Part shown: piece after piece, positions 43,042-52,197 of the stretch
How the letters are laid out: every line of letters begins with the position of its first letter
Position numbering within the stretch: the stretch's first letter is position 1
Source: Clostridiales bacterium
GTDB taxonomy: Bacteria > Bacillota > Clostridia > Christensenellales > Borkfalkiaceae
DNA length: 64,000 nucleotides
Assembly: GCA_015055805.1 (NCBI GenBank)
Contig: SVHN01000007.1
Coordinates: forward strand, 1-64,000
Direction: 5' to 3'
The notes under the pieces: generated by a model
The model's input: only the letters and a program-made list of their open reading frames with translations
What the model was told of the DNA's origin: nothing
Database searches by the model: none
Made by a program: the position numbers and the translations under genes

Positions 43042-44760
43042 TTATTTATTTTTAGGTGTATACTTAGTATGCAAAAGCTCGTGAGCTTTATGACCGCCTA
43101 CTTCACCAAAGAAATTGTCGTAAAGTGCTGTTACTGCATAGTTATCGTGACTCTTTCTACTGGTCATATTAGCATCAGTATCATAAAGTCCCTTAGCCCT
43201 CATGCCCTTATAGTCGGTACTTGACCTAGTAAATGCGTCCACAAACGGTTGTCCTGCGCCGTTTACACAGCCACCTGGACAGCTCATTATCTCTATGAAC
43301 TGATAATCCGCTTCGCCTTTTCTCACCTTATCGCAAATGGCAGCCGCATTTTTTAGTCCACTTACGACAGCGACCTTAACTTTAAGTCCCTTAACGTCGT
43401 ATTCGGCTTCCTTAACACCTTCCATGCCACGAACTGCTTCAAAATTGAGATTGCCGAGTTTTTCACCAGTAATGGTTTCAACAGCAGTACGAAGAGCAGC
43501 TTCCATAACGCCACCTGATGCGCCGAATATAACGCCTGCACCAGTATATTCCTTGAAGGGGACGTCGGGAAGATCCTCTTTGAGCTGAGCAAAGTGGATA
43601 CCGTGTTCACGAATCATACGAACAACTTCTTGCGTAGATAGTACGTAATCAATTATCGGATTGCCGTCTTTATCCATAAACTTAGCGCGACGCGCTTCGT
43701 CCTTTTTAGCAGAACACGGCATGATAGCAACGTGGATATGTTTCTTTTCACCTTTGTACATTGCTTTTACTGTTGAACCGAGCATCTGCATTGGTGAACG
43801 ACAGGTCGAGATATTATCCAAAAGGTCGGGATATTTATCTTCGGCAAACCTTATCCAAGCAGGACAGCAAGAAGTAAACATCGGAAGTTTGCCACCTTTC
43901 TTTATTCTCTTAATAAGTTCGTTAGACTCTTCAATAATTGTTAAGTCTGCGCCGATATTAGTATCGTAAACCTTTTCAAAGCCCATTTCGCGAAGAGCCG
44001 TTACAAGTTTACCCATAACGTTCTCACCTTCGCTAAATCCAAACTCTTTACTTATACCTACTCTTACGGCAGGAGCGATTTGAACGGAAACTTCATATTC
44101 GGGATTGCCGAGAACTTTCCATACTAGGTCAGCGTCGTCCCTAATAGTAATAGCACCAGTCGGGCAAACAGCTGCACATTGACCACAACCTACGCAAGGT
44201 GAATTTTTAATATCGCCGTCGAAAGCCGTTGCAATTTTCATCTTTGAGCCACGGAAAGCATAATCAATTGCGCCAACCGACTGAATTTCGTTACACATTC
44301 TTACGCATTTACCGCAAAGAATACATTTACCTGGGTTTCTTAAAATACAGTTAGAAGAACTATCCGGACTTAAAGTGCACGAATTATTGGGGAATCTTAC
44401 GTTTTCGATATTAAACTTATAAGCAAATTCCTGCAATTTACACTTACCGCTCATGTGGCAAGTAGTACAATCTCTGCAATGGTTTGCAAGCAAAAGTTCT
44501 AGTATCATTTTTCTATACTTACGGAGTTTGGGAGTGTTGGTTTTAATTACCATACCCGCCCTAGGTCTGCAAGAACAAGCAGCATCAAGTTTGCCGCGTT
44601 CGTCTTCAAACATACACATTCTGCACGCGCCGTAAATAGAAAGTTCGGGGTCATAACAGAACGCAGGAATTTCTATACCTACTTTTCTTGCAAGCTCTAA
44701 TATGTTCTTTTCGCCGTTAATCTCCGCTTGTATGCCGTCGATAATCATATATTCACTCAT
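43042..44760 (-). CDS. hydA: [FeFe]-hydrogenase catalytic subunit (HydA/HndD type)
   Basis: 572 residues. An N-terminal [2Fe-2S] ferredoxin domain (CYDPELSIYGACRMC) comes first, then the His-ligated [4Fe-4S] site (HCRDCTTCHMSGKC), two more [4Fe-4S] clusters (CILCGKCVRMC, CVGCGQCAAVCP) and the H-cluster domain with TSCCPAW, MPCSAKKDEA and EIMSCPGGCVNGAGQP. The small-subunit tail ends HELLHTKYTP. With HydB and HydC it should reversibly make H2 from NADH and reduced ferredoxin by electron confurcation. It is the last gene of the block. Confidence 0.96.
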   Translation of the reverse strand: MSEYMIIDGIQAEINGEKNILELARKVGIEIPAFCYDPELSIYGACRMCMFEDERGKLDAACSCRPRAGMVIKTNTPKLRKYRKMILELLLANHCRDCTTCHMSGKCKLQEFAYKFNIENVRFPNNSCTLSPDSSSNCILRNPGKCILCGKCVRMCNEIQSVGAIDYAFRGSKMKIATAFDGDIKNSPCVGCGQCAAVCPTGAITIRDDADLVWKVLGNPEYEVSVQIAPAVRVGISKEFGFSEGENVMGKLVTALREMGFEKVYDTNIGADLTIIEESNELIKRIKKGGKLPMFTSCCPAWIRFAEDKYPDLLDNISTCRSPMQMLGSTVKAMYKGEKKHIHVAIMPCSAKKDEARRAKFMDKDGNPIIDYVLSTQEVVRMIREHGIHFAQLKEDLPDVPFKEYTGAGVIFGASGGVMEAALRTAVETITGEKLGNLNFEAVRGMEGVKEAEYDVKGLKVKVAVVSGLKNAAAICDKVRKGEADYQFIEIMSCPGGCVNGAGQPFVDAFTRSSTDYKGMRAKGLYDTDANMTSRKSHDNYAVTALYDNFFGEVGGHKAHELLHTKYTPKNK

Positions 44761-44764
44761 AATC

Positions 44765-46639
44765 TTATTTCTCCTTTATAGCCTTAAACGGACAATTTGA
44801 AATACATGCTCCGCACTTAATACACTTTTTCTGGTCGATAACGAACGGCTTTTTAATCTCGCCCGATATTGCGTTGACAGGACAATTCCTTGCGCACTTC
44901 GAGCAACCTTTACAAAGCGTTTCGTCAATGTATATAGTTTTAAGTTTCTGACAAGCACCGGCAGGACACTTCTTATCGTAAATATGCGCTTTATACTCGT
45001 CTTCAAAGTATTTAAGTGTTGAAAGTACGGGACCAGCAGCAGTTTTACCAAGTCCGCAAAGCGCAGTCTTGCTTATTGCCTCGCCAAGTTCTTTCAAAAG
45101 TTCGATATCGCCGTCCTCACCTTTACCGTCAACTATACGGTTAAGTATTTCAAGCATACGCTTTGTTCCTTCTCTACAAGGAACGCATTTGCCGCACGAT
45201 TCTTTCTGCGTAAAGTCCATAAAGAATCTTGCAACTTCAACCATACACGTCTTTTTATCCATAACAACCAAGCCGCCAGAACCTATGATTGCGCCAACTT
45301 TTGAAAGCGAATCAAAGTCCAAGGGAAGGTCAAAATGTTCTTCTGTTAAGCAGCCGCCCGAAGGTCCGCCGATTTGAACGCCCTTAAACTCTCCTCCGTC
45401 TCTCATACCGCCACCGATATCAAAGATAACTTCTCTAAGCGTCGTTCCCATAGGTACTTCGATAAGACCTGCGTTCTGAATATTACCAGTAAGAGCAAAC
45501 GTCTTAGTACCTGTAGAGTTTTCAGTTCCTATTTTCTTAAACCACTCAGAACCGTTGTTTATGATAAGCGCAACGTTAGCGTACGTTTCAACGTTATTCA
45601 GTACGGTAGGCTGATCGAAAAGTCCGTTTTCAACCGTTCTTGGCGGTTTAGTTCTAGGCATACCGCGTTTACCTTCGATTGATGCGGTAAGAGCGGACCC
45701 TTCGCCGCAAACGAACGCGCCTGCACCGCGGTTGATATGCATATGGAAAGAGAAGTTCGTTCCTAAAATGTTATCGCCTAAAAGTCCAAGTTCGGTTGCC
45801 TGTTCAATTGCTAGTTTCAATCTGGAAACAGCCTTAGGATACTCCGCTCTAACGTAAATATAACCGTCGTTTGCACCGCAAGCGATACCAGCTATAATCA
45901 TACCTTCTAAGAGTCTGTGCGGATCGTCTTCCATAACCGACCTATCCATAAATGCGCCGGGGTCACCCTCGTCACCGTTACATACTACGTATTTGGGGAA
46001 ACGAGTTTGTCTTGCAACCTGACTCCACTTTCTGCCAGCAGGAAATCCACCGCCGCCACGACCACGAAGTCCTGATTCGCTAACTTCGTTTATAACTTCT
46101 TCGCTCGTCATATCGAACAAAACCTTTTCAAGGGCTGTATATCCACCCATCGCGAGGTATTCCATTATAGACGTTGCATCAATTTTATCACAATTATCAA
46201 GAATTAATCTAGTTTGTTTTTTGTAGAACGGAATTTCCTTCTGTTCTCTATAAATATTACCGTCTTGGGTGTATGCAAGTCTATCCACACACTCGCCGCC
46301 AACGATGGTTTTTTCAATGATTTCTTCACAGTCTTCAACCGCAACTTTAACGTACAGCCAGCCCTGCGGTTCAATTCTAACCAAAGGTCCTATTTCACAG
46401 AAACCGTGGCAACCGCTCTCTTTAAGTCTTACGCCGTCACCGTGCGGTTCTTCTTGAAGTTCTAAGGAAAAGTTAATGCCCTTAGCTTTCATTATTTCTT
46501 CAAATTTTGCGTAGATTTTAAGCGCGCCCTTAGACACGCAGCCTGCGCCTGCGCAAACGATAATTCTTTTCTTTTCTGCCATCATCATTTTGGTGGCTTT
46601 TTCTCTCAATGCTATAAGATCTTGTCTGTTATTAATCAT
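44765..46639 (-). CDS. hydB: Hydrogenase flavin subunit (HydB/HndC, NuoF-like)
   Basis: 624 residues. An N-terminal thioredoxin-like [2Fe-2S] domain (VCAGAGCVSKG...GCHGFCEIGP) precedes the NuoF core with the FMN/NADH glycine-rich loop GRGGGGFPAGRKW and the cluster site ESCGKCVPCREGTKR. A C-terminal 2[4Fe-4S] ferredoxin domain follows (CKGCSKCARNCPV, CIKCGACISNCPF). It takes electrons from NADH and is the probable bifurcation site. It overlaps hydC by 4 bases and lies 4 bases before hydA. Confidence 0.96.
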   Translation of the reverse strand: MINNRQDLIALREKATKMMMAEKKRIIVCAGAGCVSKGALKIYAKFEEIMKAKGINFSLELQEEPHGDGVRLKESGCHGFCEIGPLVRIEPQGWLYVKVAVEDCEEIIEKTIVGGECVDRLAYTQDGNIYREQKEIPFYKKQTRLILDNCDKIDATSIMEYLAMGGYTALEKVLFDMTSEEVINEVSESGLRGRGGGGFPAGRKWSQVARQTRFPKYVVCNGDEGDPGAFMDRSVMEDDPHRLLEGMIIAGIACGANDGYIYVRAEYPKAVSRLKLAIEQATELGLLGDNILGTNFSFHMHINRGAGAFVCGEGSALTASIEGKRGMPRTKPPRTVENGLFDQPTVLNNVETYANVALIINNGSEWFKKIGTENSTGTKTFALTGNIQNAGLIEVPMGTTLREVIFDIGGGMRDGGEFKGVQIGGPSGGCLTEEHFDLPLDFDSLSKVGAIIGSGGLVVMDKKTCMVEVARFFMDFTQKESCGKCVPCREGTKRMLEILNRIVDGKGEDGDIELLKELGEAISKTALCGLGKTAAGPVLSTLKYFEDEYKAHIYDKKCPAGACQKLKTIYIDETLCKGCSKCARNCPVNAISGEIKKPFVIDQKKCIKCGACISNCPFKAIKEK

Positions 46640-47109
46640 TTTTTGATACTCTCCTTTATAGATCTTACGAGTTCAACAGCCTTTTCAGGTGTCATCGTGG
46701 GATAAATTTCGTTATTGAGCGTAATTGCTGGTGCAGAAGAGCACGCACCAAGACACGCTACCGTTTCAACCGTAAACATCAGGTCATCAGTCGTCTTCTT
46801 CTCTTCCGATAAGCCGAGTTCCTTTCTAAGTGCTTCAAGAATAGGAATAGAATGACGAACGTGGCACGCTGTACCGTCACAAACTTTAATTATGTATTCG
46901 CCTTTGCGTTCGAGTGAAAAGTTCTCGTAGAAAGTCGCTACCCCGTAAATTCTTGCCTCACTAACTCCGAGTTTTCCTGCTAAGTACGGAAAAATTTCTT
47001 TCGGCAAGTATCTGTAATGCTCTTGCGCCTCTTGCAATATTGCAATCAAAGACTTCTCTTCATTGCCAAACTTTTCAATCGCTTTGTCAAGTATGGTATA
47101 ATCAAACAT
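46636..47109 (-). CDS. hydC: Hydrogenase small [2Fe-2S] subunit (HydC/HndA, NuoE-like)
   Basis: 157 residues. A helical N-terminal region (LAGKLGVSEARIYGVATFY) precedes a thioredoxin-like fold with the cluster ligands CDGTACHVRHS and CLGACSSAPAI. It passes electrons between HydB and HydA. It is the first gene of the three-gene hydrogenase set, 72 bases after nfnB with a perfect hairpin in between. Confidence 0.96.
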   Translation of the reverse strand: MFDYTILDKAIEKFGNEEKSLIAILQEAQEHYRYLPKEIFPYLAGKLGVSEARIYGVATFYENFSLERKGEYIIKVCDGTACHVRHSIPILEALRKELGLSEEKKTTDDLMFTVETVACLGACSSAPAITLNNEIYPTMTPEKAVELVRSIKESIKK

Positions 47110-47144
47110 ACCTTTCCCTCCGTGTGTTGTATTTTTTCATTGTT

Positions 47145-47168
47145 TCAGCCGCCAAAAATGGCGGCTGA
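47145..47168 (-). promoter_or_regulatory. Intergenic perfect hairpin between nfnB and hydC
   Basis: A 10-bp perfect GC-rich stem (TCAGCCGCCA) with a 4-base loop. On the transcribed strand it is followed by AACAATG, not by U, so it is not a standard terminator. Same style as the hairpins of the glycan operon. Confidence 0.6.
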
Positions 47169-47181
47169 TTAAATTTCCATA

Positions 47182-48564
47182 TTATTTACTCAAATATTCG
47201 TCAATTGCCTTAGCAGCAGTTTTGCCTGCTCCCATTGCAAGTATAACGGTTGCCGCGCCGGTAACAGCGTCACCGCCAGCATATACCGCTTGAACGGACG
47301 TTGCGCCGTTTTCGTCGGTAATAATTCCGCCGTGCTTGTTGACTTCAAGACCTTCGGTCGTTGATTTAATAAGCGGGTTAGGTGAAGTTCCAAGAGCCAT
47401 AATTACTACGTCAGCCTCAATATCGAATTCGCTACCTTCAACGGCAACGGGACGACGTCTACCAGACGCGTCGGGTTCACCGAGTTCCATCTTTATGCAA
47501 GTGCAAGATTTTACCCAACCGTTTTCATCGCCGTTAATCTTAACGGGGTTCGTGAGCAGGTCGAAAATAATACCTTCTTCCATTGCATGCTCAACTTCTT
47601 CCTTTCTTGCAGGAAGTTCGTCAAGCGTTCTTCTGTAAACGATATGAACGTCACCGCCAAGACGCTTAGCGCATCTAGCCGCGTCCATAGCAACGTTACC
47701 GCCACCAACAACGACTACTTTTTTGCCGTGTTTTATAGGGGTGCTTGCGCCTTCTCTATATGCTTTCATAAGGTTTATTCTGGTTAAGAATTCGTTTGCA
47801 GAGAATACGCCGTTGAAGTTTTCACCGGGAATATTCATGAACTTGGGAAGTCCTGCGCCAGAACCTACGAATACAGCCTTAAAGTCGTATTCCTTAATGA
47901 GTTCTTCGATAGATATAACCTTTCCGATAACCATGTTGGTTTCGATTTTAACGCCCAAATCTTTGAGAGTATCGATTTCTTTTTGAACGATAGTCTTAGG
48001 AAGTCTAAATTCAGGGATACCGTAAACCAAAACACCGCCAGCTAAGTGGAACGCCTCGAAAACGGTTACTTCGTAGCCTTTCTTTGCAAGGTCGCCTGCA
48101 CAAGTAAGTCCAGAAGGACCTGAACCGATAACGGCAACTTTAATTCCGTTGCTTTCGGGTTTAACGGGTTTTTCTTTGCAGTTAGCGTTGTGATAGTCAG
48201 CAACGAATCTTTCAAGTCTGCCGATACCAACGGGTTCGCCTTTAATACCCCTAATGCAATATTTTTCGCATTGTGATTCTTGCGGACATACTCTTCCGCA
48301 AACGGCAGGAAGTGATGAAGACTGTGCTATTACCTGATATGCGCCTTCAAAATCTTTTTCACGGATCTTGGCGATAAATTCAGGAATATGTACCATAACG
48401 GGACAACCGTTAACGCAAGGTTTGTTCTTGCAGTTTAAGCATCTTTCAGCCTCGTCAACCGCCTGTTCGGGGGTGTAGCCCAAAGCTACTTCGTCAAAGT
48501 TTTTATTTCTTACGTCTGCGTCTTGATGAGGCATAACGTTTTTCTTTAATGACATATTTGGCAT
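47182..48564 (-). CDS. nfnB: NADH-dependent ferredoxin:NADP+ oxidoreductase subunit B (GltD/GltA-like)
   Basis: 460 residues. The N-terminal dihydropyrimidine-dehydrogenase-type domain has two Cys sets (CLNCKNKPCVNGCPV, CPQESQCEKYC). FAD (VIGSGPSGLTCAGDLAKKGY) and NAD(P) (VVVGGGNVAMDAARCAKRLG) Rossmann folds follow. Alone it would read as a glutamate synthase small chain; the partner nfnA one base upstream favours NfnB. The pair transfers electrons between NADH, NADPH and ferredoxin. Confidence 0.88.
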   Translation of the reverse strand: MPNMSLKKNVMPHQDADVRNKNFDEVALGYTPEQAVDEAERCLNCKNKPCVNGCPVMVHIPEFIAKIREKDFEGAYQVIAQSSSLPAVCGRVCPQESQCEKYCIRGIKGEPVGIGRLERFVADYHNANCKEKPVKPESNGIKVAVIGSGPSGLTCAGDLAKKGYEVTVFEAFHLAGGVLVYGIPEFRLPKTIVQKEIDTLKDLGVKIETNMVIGKVISIEELIKEYDFKAVFVGSGAGLPKFMNIPGENFNGVFSANEFLTRINLMKAYREGASTPIKHGKKVVVVGGGNVAMDAARCAKRLGGDVHIVYRRTLDELPARKEEVEHAMEEGIIFDLLTNPVKINGDENGWVKSCTCIKMELGEPDASGRRRPVAVEGSEFDIEADVVIMALGTSPNPLIKSTTEGLEVNKHGGIITDENGATSVQAVYAGGDAVTGAATVILAMGAGKTAAKAIDEYLSK

Positions 48565-48565
48565 C

Positions 48566-49408
48566 TTACTTTACCTCCTTTTTGAAAAGGTTACAAGTAT
48601 CTTCGTACTTGTGTCTTTCCCACTCTTTATAGCTTGCGCCGCGTTTCATTGCCTCGTCGAAGTCAACCAAATGTCCGTCAAACTCAGGTCCATCAACGCA
48701 TGCAAACTTGGTTTCACCACCAACGGTAAGACGGCAACCACCGCACATACCCGTTCCGTCAATCATGATCGGGTTCATTGAAACAATAGTTTTAACGCCG
48801 TATTCTTTGGTAAGACGGCAAACGAATTTCATCATTATAACCGGTCCGATTGCGATAACTTCGTCATACTGTTCGCCGCTTTCAATAAGATTTTTGAGAG
48901 CGTCGGTAACAAGACCTTTAGTGCCTGCCGTTCCGTCGTCGCTCATAAGTACGTATTTATCGCTGACAGCCTTAAACTCGTCTTCTAATATTACGAGATC
49001 CTTGCATCTGAAACCGACGATTGAGTGAACTTCCGCACCTTCTTCGTGAAGTTTCTTTGCAACGGGATAAGCGATTGCACAGCCTACGCCACCACCAACG
49101 ACTGCTACCTTCTTTAAGCCCTTGGTATGGGTTGCATTTCCTAACGGGCCGACAAAGTCTGCAACACAGTCGCCAACTTCAAGTTGGTTAAGCGTGTAAG
49201 TCGTAGCACCGACTATCTGGAAGATTACTGCAACAGTACCCTTTTCTCTGTCGTAGTCAGCAACGGTCAAAGGAATTCTTTCACCGTCTTCGGTCGCCCT
49301 AATAATAACGAATTGCCCTGCTTGCGCTTTCTTTGCTACAAAGGGTGCGTATACGTCAATACGGGTTACCGTTGGGTTAAGCACTTTTTTGTCAACAATT
49401 TTGAACAT
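48566..49408 (-). CDS. nfnA: NADH-dependent ferredoxin:NADP+ oxidoreductase subunit A
   Basis: 280 residues, of the dihydroorotate dehydrogenase electron-transfer (PyrK) type. An FAD-binding barrel (GERIPLTVADYD) is followed by an NAD(P)-binding fold (VAVVGGGVGCAIAYPVA) and the [2Fe-2S] site GMCGGCRLTVGG...FACVDGPEF. The start is ATG 49408 because AAGGAGAAGTT precedes it; the frame is open further upstream to 49441. It heads the nfn-hyd block. Confidence 0.9.
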   Translation of the reverse strand: MFKIVDKKVLNPTVTRIDVYAPFVAKKAQAGQFVIIRATEDGERIPLTVADYDREKGTVAVIFQIVGATTYTLNQLEVGDCVADFVGPLGNATHTKGLKKVAVVGGGVGCAIAYPVAKKLHEEGAEVHSIVGFRCKDLVILEDEFKAVSDKYVLMSDDGTAGTKGLVTDALKNLIESGEQYDEVIAIGPVIMMKFVCRLTKEYGVKTIVSMNPIMIDGTGMCGGCRLTVGGETKFACVDGPEFDGHLVDFDEAMKRGASYKEWERHKYEDTCNLFKKEVK

Positions 49409-49474
49409 AACTTCTCCTTCTTCTGAACGCGCTAAGGCCAAAGCCTTTTGCGCTGATTATTTCTCTAGTTATAT

Positions 49475-49503
49475 ATTCTATCACAATTATTGTTTCTTTT
49501 CAA
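49475..49503 (-). promoter_or_regulatory. Promoter of the nfn-hyd block
   Basis: TTGAAA (49498-49503) and TAGAAT (49475-49480) are separated by 17 bases, giving a leader of about 60 bases to nfnA. Confidence 0.72.
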
Positions 49504-49565
49504 CTTTTTTAGGCAATTTATTAGCAATATATTTAGTAAATTTTTAGTAATTATTTAAAATAAAT

Positions 49566-49589
49566 AACACCCGCACGCATGCGAGTGTT
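49566..49589 (-). terminator. Terminator of the amino-acid ABC operon
   Basis: AACACTCGCA pairs with TGCGGGTGTT (one wobble pair) around a 4-base loop, followed by an AU-rich tract on the minus strand. Confidence 0.72.
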
Positions 49590-49611
49590 AAGTTTGATTA
49601 TAAATCTACTT

Positions 49612-50472
49612 TTATAGGACTTTTGATAAGAATTCTTTGAGCCTTTCGTTTTTAGGATTTAAGAAGAATTCTTTAGGCGGAGCGTCTTCCTTTACGACAC
49701 CTTCGTCTATGAAAATTACTCTGTTTGCAACTTCCTTTGCAAAGCCCATTTCGTGAGTTACGACAACCATGGTCATACCGTCTTTAGCAAGTTCGGTCAT
49801 AAGGTCTAAAACTTCGCCGACCATCTCAGGGTCAAGCGCGCTCGTCGGCTCGTCAAACAATATTACTTTGGGTTCCATTGCTAAAGCACGGACTATTGCG
49901 ATACGTTGTTTTTGTCCGCCCGATAGGGTTGCAGGATATACGTTTGCTTTATCTTCAAGGCCGATTCTTTTTAGCAAGTCTATAGCCTTTTCTTCCGATT
50001 CCTTTTGCACGACCTCAATGGGTTTTTCTATCTCTAAAAGGGGCTTTTTCTTGTCTTTACCCTTAAACAAATTTGCCAGTTTTATCCAGCGGTTTTTACA
50101 TTTAATCTTTGCAATTTTCTTCTTTGCTATAAGCACGGGCGCAAGAGTAATATTCTGCATAACGGTTAGGTTATTAAACAGGTTGAACTGCTGAAATACC
50201 ATACCGATTTTTTGACGGTGAACGTTGATGTCAACTTTCATATCGACCAAGTTTTCTCCGTCGAACATTATTTCTCCGCCGTCAGCGTCTTCTAGGCAAT
50301 TTAAGCATCTTAAAAAGGTAGATTTACCACACCCCGAAGGTCCGATTACAGCGACGACGTCACCTTTAAAAATATCAATGTCTACACCGCGAAGAACTTC
50401 TAAATCGCCAAAACTTTTACGAAGATTTCTTACCGAAAGGACGGTCTCTTTTTCATTAAGAATTTCGCTCAT
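49612..50472 (-). CDS. glnQ: Polar amino-acid ABC transporter ATPase with helical-domain insertion
   Basis: 286 residues against the usual ~240-245. Walker [10 protein letters not shown] (~44-52), Q-loop FQQFNLF, signature LSGGQKQR (~183), Walker [13 protein letters not shown] and the switch His in VVTHEM are intact. An extra lysine-rich segment of ~35 residues (about 122-157) splits the normally continuous helix after [13 protein letters not shown]. The start is ATG 50472, preceded by AAAGGAGG; it overlaps the permease gene by 17 bases. It drives uptake of a polar amino acid with the two neighbouring gene products. Confidence 0.95.
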   Translation of the reverse strand: MSEILNEKETVLSVRNLRKSFGDLEVLRGVDIDIFKGDVVAVIGPSGCGKSTFLRCLNCLEDADGGEIMFDGENLVDMKVDINVHRQKIGMVFQQFNLFNNLTVMQNITLAPVLIAKKKIAKIKCKNRWIKLANLFKGKDKKKPLLEIEKPIEVVQKESEEKAIDLLKRIGLEDKANVYPATLSGGQKQRIAIVRALAMEPKVILFDEPTSALDPEMVGEVLDLMTELAKDGMTMVVVTHEMGFAKEVANRVIFIDEGVVKEDAPPKEFFLNPKNERLKEFLSKVL

Positions 50473-51154
50473 TTTTCTTAAACCTCCTTTCAATCACTCT
50501 AAGTCCCCAAGTAATAAGTAGCACGAGTACGAGATAAACTAGCGCAAGCGCAATATACGGCACTAAATACTCGTAAGTCGCGTCACCTATCGCCTTAAAC
50601 GCCTTAGTTACGTCAACTACTGCGATAAAACTTACCACAGAAGTTTCTTTTATTAAAACGATAAACTCGTTTCCAAGAGTGGGCAAAATATTTTTTACCG
50701 ACTGCGGTATGACGACTTTAAGCATAGCCGACCAGTAGGTAAGACCTAACGCCCTACCAGCCTCCAACTGCCCAACGTCTACCGATTGAATACCTGCACG
50801 CATAATTTCAGAAACGTACGCGCCTGAATTTAAACCAAAAATAATAATGGCAACCATAACGCCGTCCACTGAAATTCCTAGCGCAGGAAGCAAAACAAAG
50901 TAGCCTAAAAGTAGTTGTACAACCATAGGCGTTCCGCGGAAAAACCCCACGTAAACGTCGCACACTTTTTCCAAAATTCTTGGCAAACGTTTATACTTAG
51001 GCATGATTTTTACAAGCGCGATAAGCGTCCCTAAAACTATACCTATTATTAGACCTAAAACGGCTATTTCAATAGTCACTAATAAGCCTTCAAGGGCGGT
51101 TTTATAACCGCCCTTCGTGATAAATTCTCTGTAAAAAATTTCAAATGAATTCAT
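50456..51154 (-). CDS. glnP: Polar amino-acid ABC transporter permease
   Basis: 232 residues with about five membrane helices of the HisM/GlnP type. The EAA loop is [21 protein letters not shown], and the family motif [12 protein letters not shown] lies near residue 73. It forms the membrane channel with GlnQ and the lipid-anchored binding protein. It directly follows the binding-protein gene (shared base 51154). Confidence 0.95.
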   Translation of the reverse strand: MNSFEIFYREFITKGGYKTALEGLLVTIEIAVLGLIIGIVLGTLIALVKIMPKYKRLPRILEKVCDVYVGFFRGTPMVVQLLLGYFVLLPALGISVDGVMVAIIIFGLNSGAYVSEIMRAGIQSVDVGQLEAGRALGLTYWSAMLKVVIPQSVKNILPTLGNEFIVLIKETSVVSFIAVVDVTKAFKAIGDATYEYLVPYIALALVYLVLVLLITWGLRVIERRFKKNERNS

Positions 51155-51984
51155 TATCTATTTGCCTTCAAAACTGCAAGTACGTCTTCGGCCGTTTTGC
51201 ACTCAGCAAAAGAGTTGTCTTCTGCAAGAGTAATAACTACTTGCGCTGCGTTGTAGTAAGACGAAGTAAAGTTTACAGACTGTTTACGGGTTTCGTTTAC
51301 AGTAAGACCTGCCATAGCAATATCAATGCCGTTGTTTCCTACGCTGGTTACAACTGAATCAAATTCCATATCTTCAATAACTAATTCTAAGCCTAATTTA
51401 TCTGCAAGATACTTAGCAATTTCCATATCAATACCAGCAAACTTATCGCCTTCTTTATACTCAAACGGTGCAAAGTTTGCATTAGTTGCAACTACGAGTT
51501 GGTCTTTATTCGAATCTTTTTTAGCACTTTCAAACGGTGCGATTCCTTCGCCTGTTGCGTAAGCCTCAAAAATTGCAGCTAACTTTGCCTTGCCTTCTTC
51601 AGATGCCAAAATATCGTTAACGCTCTTCAAAAGATCAGCTTGGTTTTTGTCAACGCCAAAAGCGTATTCTTCTTCGGTCAACGCGATATCGATAACCTTA
51701 ATACCTTCGATAGCAGCTTGAAGGCGGAGTGCAGGATCTCTGTCTACGATAACGTATTCAGAACCACCGTTTTTAAGGTCAGCTACTGCAAGACCAGCGT
51801 TTGAATAACCCTTGGCTTTATAGCCTTTAATACCTTCAAAACCCCATTCTTCGTCACCATCAACAAAGAACTGACCAGTCGTACCAGACTGAACGCCGAT
51901 GCTCTTCTTACCGCAAGCGGTAAAAGAAACACACATAGTTACGCATAAAATTATGGCAACCAAAATAGTTAAAAACTTTTTCAT
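51154..51984 (-). CDS. Amino-acid ABC substrate-binding lipoprotein, circularly permuted
   Basis: 276 residues with lipobox FTAC at Cys24. All parts of the SBP_bac_3 (GlnH-like) fold are present but in the wrong order. Residues ~27-147 are the lobe-2 half plus the terminal helix (KSIGVQSGTTGQ, YVIVDRDPA, YAFGVDKNQADLL, IFEAYATGEG). A short linker (~148-161) leads to what is normally the N-terminus (QLVVATNANFAPFEY, FAGIDMEIAKYLAD, DIAMAGLTVNETRK). The protein ends in CKTAEDVLAVLKANR, which in ordinary family members runs straight into the segment found here at residue 27. It should capture a polar amino acid outside the cell. Confidence 0.92.
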   Translation of the reverse strand: MKKFLTILVAIILCVTMCVSFTACGKKSIGVQSGTTGQFFVDGDEEWGFEGIKGYKAKGYSNAGLAVADLKNGGSEYVIVDRDPALRLQAAIEGIKVIDIALTEEEYAFGVDKNQADLLKSVNDILASEEGKAKLAAIFEAYATGEGIAPFESAKKDSNKDQLVVATNANFAPFEYKEGDKFAGIDMEIAKYLADKLGLELVIEDMEFDSVVTSVGNNGIDIAMAGLTVNETRKQSVNFTSSYYNAAQVVITLAEDNSFAECKTAEDVLAVLKANR

Positions 51985-52039
51985 AACTTCTCCTTTTGTT
52001 ACAAATTCCTATTGTAACTATAACATTATTTATAGCGTT

Positions 52040-52068
52040 ATTATAAATTTAAAAAACTACATTGTCAA
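52040..52068 (-). promoter_or_regulatory. Consensus promoter of the amino-acid ABC operon
   Basis: A perfect TTGACA (52063-52068) and perfect TATAAT (52040-52045) have the optimal 17-base spacing. Confidence 0.9.
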
Positions 52069-52161
52069 TCGTTTTCAATTGATAATGCAAAAACTTTGGT
52101 CTTTTTGTCTTTTTTAGGCGGTTTGTTTGAATATTTTTGTGAATATTGTTAAATTTATTAA

Positions 52162-52191
52162 TTGTCAAAAAACGTTTTTTATCCATATAAT
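52162..52191 (+). promoter_or_regulatory. Promoter giving a probable leaderless amidase transcript
   Basis: TTGTCA (52162-52167) and a perfect TATAAT (52186-52191) are 18 bases apart. The ATG at 52198 is six bases after the -10, at the expected transcription start. Confidence 0.72.
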
Positions 52192-52197
52192 ATTATT

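Noticed and set aside
43362..43610. Open frame inside hydA on the same strand
   Set aside because: Overlaps the H-cluster domain in another frame; no start context and no recognisable product.
47182..48564. Reading the gene as glutamate synthase small subunit
   Set aside because: No glutamate synthase large subunit is near, while the adjacent PyrK-like nfnA and hydrogenase genes fit NfnB.
48566..49441. Longer nfnA start at 49441
   Set aside because: AAGGAGAAGTT lies just before ATG 49408, and the PyrK-like fold starts there.
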